The position numbers were made by a program, and so were the translations under genes. Below are positions 56,458 through 64,000 of a stretch of DNA of 64,000 nucleotides, in pieces (within the stretch, counting starts at the first letter, position 1; each line of letters opens with the position of its first letter). A model generated the notes under the pieces. That model saw only the letters and a list, made by a program, of their open reading frames with translations, ran no database searches and was not told the DNA's origin. The DNA comes from Thermothelomyces thermophilus ATCC 42464. Its lineage: Eukaryota > Ascomycota > Sordariomycetes > Sordariales > Chaetomiaceae. Location of the stretch: positions 2,976,001 to 3,040,000 of the forward strand of contig NC_016475.1 in assembly GCF_000226095.1 (NCBI RefSeq). Direction: 5' to 3'.

Positions 56458-58950
56458 AAGCAGGAATGGGGATATATCCCTCCCTCCCCTTTCCTCCTGG
56501 ACTTTTCTCCCTGGTGCCGGATTCTTTGCCATCATGGGATACCATCCGGTCGGACAAGCTCTCATTACCAAAACAACAAAAAAAGCAAAACACAACAGGA
56601 TACCCATAAAACCAGGCTGTACGATTAGGTCTCTTTTTCGGAGTCGTTTGGTCATCCGGGTTTTTATACGGGGGGAGTCATTTCTTTTCCTCATCTCCAT
56701 TGCGGAGGCCGGTTTTCGCCTTCAGACTCAAAAGACATATTCCGTCGGGAGCAGTCCCGCATCATGGTGGCCGTCTTTCTCTTTCTGTCTTACAGAGATA
56801 CCCAGCGCGCACGGTTGTCGTTTCTTCAACACGACAAGGAGCAGCCATGCTTATGAGAAGCAAGGATGCAGCGAACCACACGATCACGTCGACACAGCTA
56901 CAGCTACGAGAAAGGCTGCGTTCATTATTTTCCAGGAGGTGTACAGGGACTCAAAAAAGTTGCTGGTGTCTTATTCTTTTCTCCTTTACAGCGGCATTCC
57001 TTTCATTTTTTTTGTTTTGTTGTTTTCAAGTTCTGAAACGGTTTTGTGGGATATTTAGCGGCGGATTTCAGCAAAGAAGCAACGGTACTTCAGGATTTAA
57101 TGGCAAATTTCTTACTCGGCGGGGACCTTGGGAAGGAACGATTTTGTCTTTCATTTTGGTCGTCTGTTTTGCTACACTCGAAAGGCCTCACGAGGGCTGT
57201 GGACATCACCAGATTTCAGTTTTTTTTCTATTTTCCTGGACTCGGCGTGCTCCGACAATTCCAGCGAGCCGTTCACTTTTTCGCTGTTTTTGATCTCCTG
57301 GGTTTCACAGGATGGATATACCCTTTCGAGTTTTGTTTCAGCTATCATAGACTAGTGGGCAGCAATTAGAAGGAACCTGGATTTCTGTTTCTGTTTGTCA
57401 TTTGGCTGATAATAGTCCACTCATTTTTGGTGTGTATGTTTGGGCAGCAGTAGTCTTGGGATGGCGTGTGTGTGCCCAACCCATATGGCTTGGAGCTTGG
57501 TCTAGGCCAGGCTCGCTCATACTATGGTAATACCTTCCACTCTCCTCCGAGCCCTCCAAGACGATGAACTCGCACAGAATCAAGGATACAAAAGATGGCA
57601 GCAGAAAATCATGGCAGCCAAGAACAGGAAGTTCGATGATTGTGCCCGGTTTTTCGTTTCGGCCTTTTTCCGTGCACAACCCTAGGCATTAACCCTAAAG
57701 CGGGCACGGCACGCTGCACTTCCGGTCCTTGCCCTTTGGTCGGTTGATGCACTGCCTCAAATATCTGAGATTGGTGCTTATTTCGTGCCTGGCCCTGTCA
57801 AGGTTTCTTTCTGTCTTTCTTTCTTCTTTTCTTTTCTTCTTTTTTTTTCCGTCACCTCGCTGAGCTCTGCGCCTCACTATTTGCAGCCTGGGGTTTCAGA
57901 TGAAACAATGGCACGCATTCCCTGCTCCCGGTAGTTAGAAGCTAAAGACCATGGTACCTGGTTTTTATTCACTTGTTGTTCCACCATACACTTAACAATG
58001 TCTAATATGAGGTTGCCTTTTCCCTTGAACCTCTTTCTTAAGCTTGTCACGCTCTGAACGTTTTTGAACACAAAATAAGTTCCGAAACGTGTGGTTTTAC
58101 CCTCTACTTCCCCCGTTAGTTTACTGTGTACATTACCTGGATGAAGCCTCCCGATGCACGGACAGCAGACGGATGCTCGCTTCCGTCCACCCAAGTTCAG
58201 CCTCCCCTGGCTGGCAGGAAAAAACGTGAAACACCCGGTTGTCATTTGGTCATGTTTCCTTGGTTTCCAGATCTCATGTGTCTCCGAACCCCTCCTTTTC
58301 CTCCTATGACCCGCTCTCTTTCCTTCACAAAGAGTCGAATTAAGGCTACACATATCGCGTCATATTGTCATGGAATATTATCTCCTTGACAGGTACGGAG
58401 TATAGAGGAAGTACTCGTAATAATACACTTGCTAATGGGTGGCCTGTAGACAAGGCTATCCCTGTTTTCCCTTTTTCTGGTTGTGAAGGGATTTCGCTGC
58501 ATAGAAGATGGGATGAACATCCTAGGACGGGACCCCTGCTTGACTTCCCATGTGTGAACGCCGGACTGCATGCAAGCGAACCGATTGACCAAGCCTGCCA
58601 TCCCTCCCTCCCTCCTTGTCTTTAACCGGGCTTCCCGGGTTCAGGAAATGGAGGGGCAGCGGGACTGCAAGGTGGCCGCGACCGGAAGATTACCTCACAC
58701 GCTGTACAGTACCTGTACACAGTGGTACCACTATGGCGCACAAAAGAGACCTTACCTACGGATACACTAGGCCTAACTCGGGTCCGGTCGCTACTTGTGC
58801 TCTGCGGTGGAATGCGTACTGTGTGTACATACTATAGTGAGTAAGCGCTATGCAGGAACCCTTGGCGGACAGGGAAAACGGCCGGATTGATGAGATGGGA
58901 CACAAGGCCCGGTTACGAGATACCGTATTCCCGGTTTCGGGGTTTCCCAA

Positions 58951-58953
<3 letters not shown>
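56458..58953. other. 3' flank and intergenic region
   Basis: The first several hundred bases probably hold the 3' untranslated end of the preceding gene. T-rich and C/T-rich patches occur at about 57,800-57,850. An exact TACGGAGTA lies at 58,394-58,402. No coding frame is supported. Confidence 0.45.

Positions 58954-58992
<39 letters not shown>
58954..58992. repeat. Homopolymer of 39 T
   Basis: 39 consecutive T on the plus strand without interruption, flanked by CCC and GCC. It is the longest homopolymer in the window, and its length may be uncertain in assembly. Confidence 0.9.
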
Positions 58993-58994
<2 letters not shown>

Positions 58995-61900
58995 CGACTC
59001 GTCTTCGAAACCTAACAAGGGAGGTTGCCACCATACCGCCCCCAAGAAAAATTCTTCCTACGTGGTAGTAGTAGTAAGTTAGGTAGGTAGGTAGGTAGCG
59101 TGGCTCATCTCCTAGCTGCGGCGCGGTATGTACAGAGAGCGAGAGAGACAGGTCACCTAAGGGCGTTTTTTTTTGGCCTCTATCGGGTGGAACGGCCCGA
59201 TTACAACGGCCGGTCACCCTGCTGTGTTCCGTTGTGCCCAGCCTGGCTCCGAGCCATCCGATATCAGTCGCCGTAGCCTGGAATCCATCGTCCCGGACGT
59301 TCGCACTACCCTTGACAGGCTACAACGCAAACTATTACGAGAATTGTACAAACATACCGGTGCGCGTTGGTGTCTGCGTACGTCTTCTAGTGTTGGTGTA
59401 GTGTATGACTGAAACCGCATTCAGAGATGCACTCGATGCATGCACCCGTTTTATCATTTTTTCCCTTCCTCTTTCCTGATCCGCATGCACTGGACTTGTA
59501 TGATCGGAGGTTGCAGGTCATGCCTGGTAAGCCCATGTCGCACTGTCGTGTAATGGGCAAAATTACTCATGTTTCTTCCTCCAGCTCGCAGTCAAGTACT
59601 GAAATTGCCTGATTGTTTTTTCCCTCCTCTCATAAGGTGATGTCCTCTGTGGCAGCTGAAGCTCTACGCCGCGAAGCATGTCTCAGTTGATGAGCGGCGT
59701 ACAATACACCACCAGCGATGACTATGACTTCTTCCTGTTTGGAGCCAACCAACGCAGGATGGAACATGGTAGTAGGGAGCCTTGAAAGTTCTTCAAGCGA
59801 TATTCCATGACAACCTGATGTATGTAAGTACTGTATGTACATACATATCCTACCATAGGTGAGGATGTGCACACGGTACACGACCGACCGACCCAACGGT
59901 GGCGATCAGCCCTAGCCCAGCCCTACGGGTGGGCCCGTAGCGTAAACTTTAGTGAACTCGCGTACTGTACGCGACACCGCACTAACTGCATTCATACTCT
60001 GCCAGCGCCAAACAGCGGCCCCAATCACTGCCACCTACAGTGTCGATCCCCGTCCTTTGGCGCGCTTCGGGTGGCGTGATGAGACAGGACGATGCAAGCA
60101 GGCGCCTAGAGTTCTATATATCTCTGTATTTTTTTTCCTTTTGTCATTTACTATATAGGCGCGCTTCGGGCAGCGTAGTCTAGGTAAGAGGAGACTCCAA
60201 AGGACGAGAATGGAGAGAAGAAGAGAAAAGAACGATCTGACGTGCTGCGTTTGTTCTTTGAGCGCCGCTGGGCTGGAACACCTGATGGAATGTTCGCTAC
60301 GCCGCGCCTCGAGTCGTCGACCGTCGCCCTCCTGAGTAGTGCATAGGTGCCTCCTGCCTGCGGCGCGGATCCTTCTCTAAGGTGTGCCCTGCTCTTTTCC
60401 TTCTAGCGCGACGCATGGAAATGGAAGTCGCTGCGGGAGGTCGGCAGTTGTGCGCGCGCGCGCCGCGGGTAGAGTGGGGTGGCTGGGGAGGCAAACTGAC
60501 GTGCAGGCAGGGACGAGCGACCTCGGATTCCTCAATGACAAACCGCAGATCTGCGACTTCGCGGCGGGTCCGGTGGAAGGAGATGGAACTTGCATTTCTG
60601 CTCTCAGCTTTCTGCCTGCCCAGGTACTCCGTACTCAATTCGACCCCGAGATGAGCGGACAAACTGCATCTGCTGCGGTCAGGGTATTGGTGGTAAATCG
60701 CTTTTCGCGTGGTTGCAGGCTTGTGATACCATGGCAGAACGCAAGTACGGATGTCACAGCATAGCAATCCGTACACTTCCATCCCTAGCTCTAACCCGTG
60801 TTGCGTGTAGCTTTGACGAGATAGGTATGTATGTATGTACCCACACTCAAGTTCCGGTTCCAGTCTTGATTCTCGGACTTCTTGTCTAGTTGGAGGCCAT
60901 CATCGGGTCCGTGTCACCTTTGTTCTTCGGAGAACACAGCACTGGAATGCGGAACACTGTATATTGCGCCTCGGTCATCTCGTGTACGCCCGTAGGTTAT
61001 TTCCGCTGGAAAAGTTACTATAGCCTTGTAGGAATCAATGCGTAGGCTTCATGCTGTGTACTTTCGCGAGGCAGCATCGGAATGAGGTAGTAGACTAGGT
61101 CTCAATCGTCATGGAACACGCAAGTTACAGTACCTACCTGCCTGCAACGCTGAGAAATCCTGGTTGTCTCCGAGGTCCATGCAACACGTGGCTCTAGAAA
61201 GTATAGCGCATCGTACTTTCAATCTCAACACCTCATCTTCGAAGTGGTAAGATCTTACAGATAAGTAACAAGAAGTAATGCTAAAATTCCAAGTTGGTAC
61301 AACTGTCATCGGCGTGAATTGGTATCACTTAATACAATAAGGTCTCACTTATTTTTCCCCTGCTGCTCTCAGGCCCCCTCTAGCGGTGGGTTAGCCGCTG
61401 GCACGCCTGTACTGTATGTATGTAATGTATGTACTGTACATACATACACATATACATACATACCTTACAGTATAGTATAACGCTTATGGCGTTCAGCGTC
61501 CCATAGTTGGCAGCATAGACCGTAGTAGATGGGATCTCGGGACCTAACAGGGTAGTACGGGCGGCTAGCTACAATTGCACGCAGTCGTGAGTACAAACGG
61601 CCCAATCAGGGTGCCGTGCTGTGCCTGTGTCACAGCGATTAGAGCGTGCCTGTGTTCACACCTCGGCCATTTTAGGTCTTCGCCTCGCAGTCCGTATCCT
61701 TTAGCGGTAGGTTCACAACTTACCACACTAGATTCGCATAACGTAGGTTGTCCTAATGGTTGCAGGTGTTCTGGAAACTGGGGGGGAGTGGTTGCGATCG
61801 CATGCTACGGAGGGTGAACTAGAAAAGTCTCGGATGTCGTCATATTCCCGGTCAGAGAAGGTACGGATATAGAGCACGGATTCGTTCATCTGCCATCCCA

Positions 61901-64000
61901 ACATTCACAGTCAAGAACGTCTCTATGAATGCGAGTAAATAAGTGAGTAAATAAGTGTGCATAGGAAGTAGGTGACTCAGGCAGGACATATTGCTCGAGG
62001 AAACTCTCGAGGAAAAGATGCTGGACAGAAAGTGCGGGTCATTCCGCACACCACAGAGAGAGCAGCCCAAAACCGAAAAGATCATCAGGCTCCCCCAGGG
62101 ATCTCAACTCCATCACCACGCGACTACAGGCATCAAGAGCATCACGTCCAATTATTTTTAGTCGCGACGGTGTGTGGCGCCCAGGCATGCCATCCCTTTC
62201 CCTCCCATCCCATCAATCAGATCATTATCCCAGTCACCAAAATGCGTTGCCCTGTGGCTGCGGTGAGCACTGGCCATCGGGCGCAGCAAAACTTGTCAGA
62301 CGGCAAAGCCAAGATGATTTGGGGTGGTGTGGAGCAGCTGGGATCGCTGTTCTGTTCGAATCCAAGCGGGAGGCTGCATTCGCAAACGCCGCCCCTCACT
62401 CGGTGCACCCCCCTCCCAGCCACCTAACGGATGTATGTACGGATTACATACTTACAACCACACACACACACACACACACCAACCATACACTCGAGCAGGT
62501 TTGGGGCGAGTCCATTCACCCTGTTCTACGAGCTTCTCTCGTCAGCGAAGCAGCACTGTATCCCACACACGGTGTCGCCCAGGCTGTCTCGGGCGGAGGA
62601 CGAACCGGGCCAGCGGCTCGAAGGGGTCGGGGGCGCGCTGCTGATCCGGGATGGTCGTGGTGCCTAAACGTCGGGCGGCGGCGGCGGCGGTGGGGCTCGG
62701 TTTTTTTCCTGGCATGGTAATGGAAACTCAAACCAGCAGAGAATCTCAGATCCGATGTCCCAGACACTCAAACCTAACTAACGTGGATGCCAGGTTCTCG
62801 TATTATCAGACGCTACTCTAAAAATCGACAGGTCGCAAGAAGTTGTTCCTCGCCATGGTTCACCCACAAAACCGCGATGACAGGATCCAACCTATCGAAA
62901 AACTAAATATACAGTACATAACTCTATCCTGCGCTTCATTGATCACCACCACCCCAGACCAGGACCCTGTACCACTCTAGCGCAATGTATACGTCCATTT
63001 TGGTGCGTGCGTACAGTAGGTTTACATGCAAGTAATGCGCTGGGTACACTAGAGCGGGGTTTCCATGAGTTGTTTAGCGTTCTTACCCGAGTTGTTTGGG
63101 TGAGTTGGTTCTGGCGGGAAGCGCGGGGTACATAACACTGGCTGGTCCGTTCCTTCTTGCCATAGTCCAACCCACTGGACCTTGACAGGAACGACGTAAA
63201 CGACATAAGAATTCCCAGATTGGCAACGCCGGTCGGAAGAGGAGAGAAAAGAGAGAAAAGACAGAGAAGACAGTAAACCGCGGCGTTCGAAGTAATCGTT
63301 CTACTATTTGTTTGCCTCTTGGTGGTTTTGTCGCCGGTGATTATGGGCCATTTCGGCTCTAGCATCGTCAGGGAGGATGGACATGTTGTTGAGCATCCCC
63401 ACCAAGCCTGCCCAGCGTGCCAAGTAACTACGCGAACAGCTTAGTGAAGGGATAGTGTAACAAATTACATACACAACAGAGTTGCCCCGCTCCCGCAACC
63501 CCGCGTTTGGCGCTAAACGCTCGGGTACACTAGTGCATGCGGGCCCTAAGGACGTCATCACCAGACAGGCGCTCCACTGCGTTCCTGAGTGAACTGGGTT
63601 GTATGTACTGCAATTCAAGGTTAGCATGAAGAGAGTTTGCAAAGGCTTTACTCGAGGTAGCATAGTTCCTCTCTCTCTCTCTCTCTCTCTCTTTCGGAGA
63701 GGTATTACGAGCATCAGTACTTCATGTCATTCTTACCCTTGGACTCTTGCCCCCTTTTTTTTTTTTTTATTTTTTTTATTTTTTTTCTTCCTGTGAGACG
63801 AAAAGGTGCTCTCTTGTCCATATCGAGTAGAAAGTAAACAAACAACAACCCCCCGAATCTAAGCCCGACCTGCGCTGTGATGAGAGTGCAGACGAAACTT
63901 GAAAAAAAGATACCCGTTTACGTATATGTACACGCTACTCTTTCGCTTTATCTCCCACATCAGACCCAAACCACGCCTCTCCCACCCTTCTCATCCACTG
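58993..64000. other. Intergenic region to the end of the window
   Basis: No recognisable gene was found. It holds tetranucleotide GTAG repeats (about 59,068-59,098), GTATGTA/TACATAC palindromes (about 59,817-59,850 and 61,410-61,470), a TACTCCGTA at 60,625-60,633, an ACACAC run (62,460-62,480), a CT run (63,669-63,692) and T runs (63,754-63,785). Frames up to about 180 residues show no domain. A promoter or leader of a gene to the right is possible at the very end. Confidence 0.45.
61410..61470. repeat. GTATGTA / TACATAC palindromic cluster
   Basis: Several overlapping copies of GTATGTA and its complement TACATAC are arranged around GTACTGTAC, forming an imperfect inverted repeat. Similar clusters occur at about 23,833-23,862 and 59,817-59,850, always in non-coding sequence. 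The function is unknown. Confidence 0.7.

Noticed and set aside
18504-64000. tRNA or 5S rRNA genes in the intergenic regions
   Set aside because: I looked for B-box-like GGTTCGA words and for the fungal 5S core and found no cloverleaf or 5S match that holds up by eye. A covariance-model search would be decisive.

Overview
This window looks like a filamentous ascomycete chromosome (Pezizomycotina, most likely Sordariomycetes and perhaps Sordariales). The support is: short GT-AG introns of about 55-280 bases, strong GC bias at third codon positions in the genes, several conserved fungal protein families, and a 12 kb block of repeats with the C-to-T / G-to-A damage of repeat-induced point mutation (RIP). 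The species cannot be named from the sequence alone. No bacterial-style operons, CRISPR arrays or RNA genes were found.

Bases 1-12,300 are a nested graveyard of dead retroelements. A LINE-type non-LTR element lies on the minus strand (about 996-3,473). It still shows a CCHC zinc-knuckle ORF1, an endonuclease and the first half of a reverse transcriptase. It is cut off at 995 by the LTR of one Gypsy-like element. At 3,474 a full-length 7,678-base Ty3/Gypsy element begins, with two 452-base LTRs and the 5-base target duplication ACTAC. That element carries gag, protease, reverse transcriptase, RNase H, integrase and a terminal chromodomain, all riddled with TAG/TAA stops. To its right lie an unassigned AT-rich stretch, an LTR-like stretch and a gag-like remnant of a further element. 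The damage ends abruptly near 12,300.

Bases 12,300-18,900 hold an undamaged multi-exon gene of unknown function right at the edge of the RIP block, a 240-base AAC/AAT array, a 77-base tandem duplication, and a 619-residue WD40-like protein gene on the minus strand. From 22.4 to 30 kb there are a Q/A-rich hypothetical protein, a possible 69-residue membrane protein, and a four-exon DUF6699-like gene.

Bases 30.7-43 kb are the gene-dense part: homogentisate 1,2-dioxygenase (tyrosine/phenylalanine breakdown, all active-site residues present), a four-exon LaeA-like SAM methyltransferase with a strongly acidic N-terminal half, a two-exon FAD-dependent amine/amino-acid oxidase of the DAO type, and two likely small hypothetical genes. 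The dioxygenase, methyltransferase and oxidase are neighbours, but nothing shows that they form one pathway. No fumarylacetoacetase or maleylacetoacetate isomerase gene is present beside the dioxygenase.

From 43 to 64 kb only one convincing gene was found (55,228-56,457, a conserved fungal protein with a Pro/Ser/Tyr-rich N-terminus). The rest is GC-balanced, not RIP-damaged, and has no recognisable coding sequence. It includes a 2.6 kb pyrimidine-rich stretch that resembles a long transcript leader, several homopolymers and microsatellites, and recurrent short palindromic motifs (TACTCCGTA, GTATGTA/TACATAC). The most interesting items are the nested, RIP-dated retroelement complex, the AAC/AAT array whose interruptions look like CpA-directed transitions, the acidic methyltransferase with a minisatellite in its first intron, and the large non-coding region.
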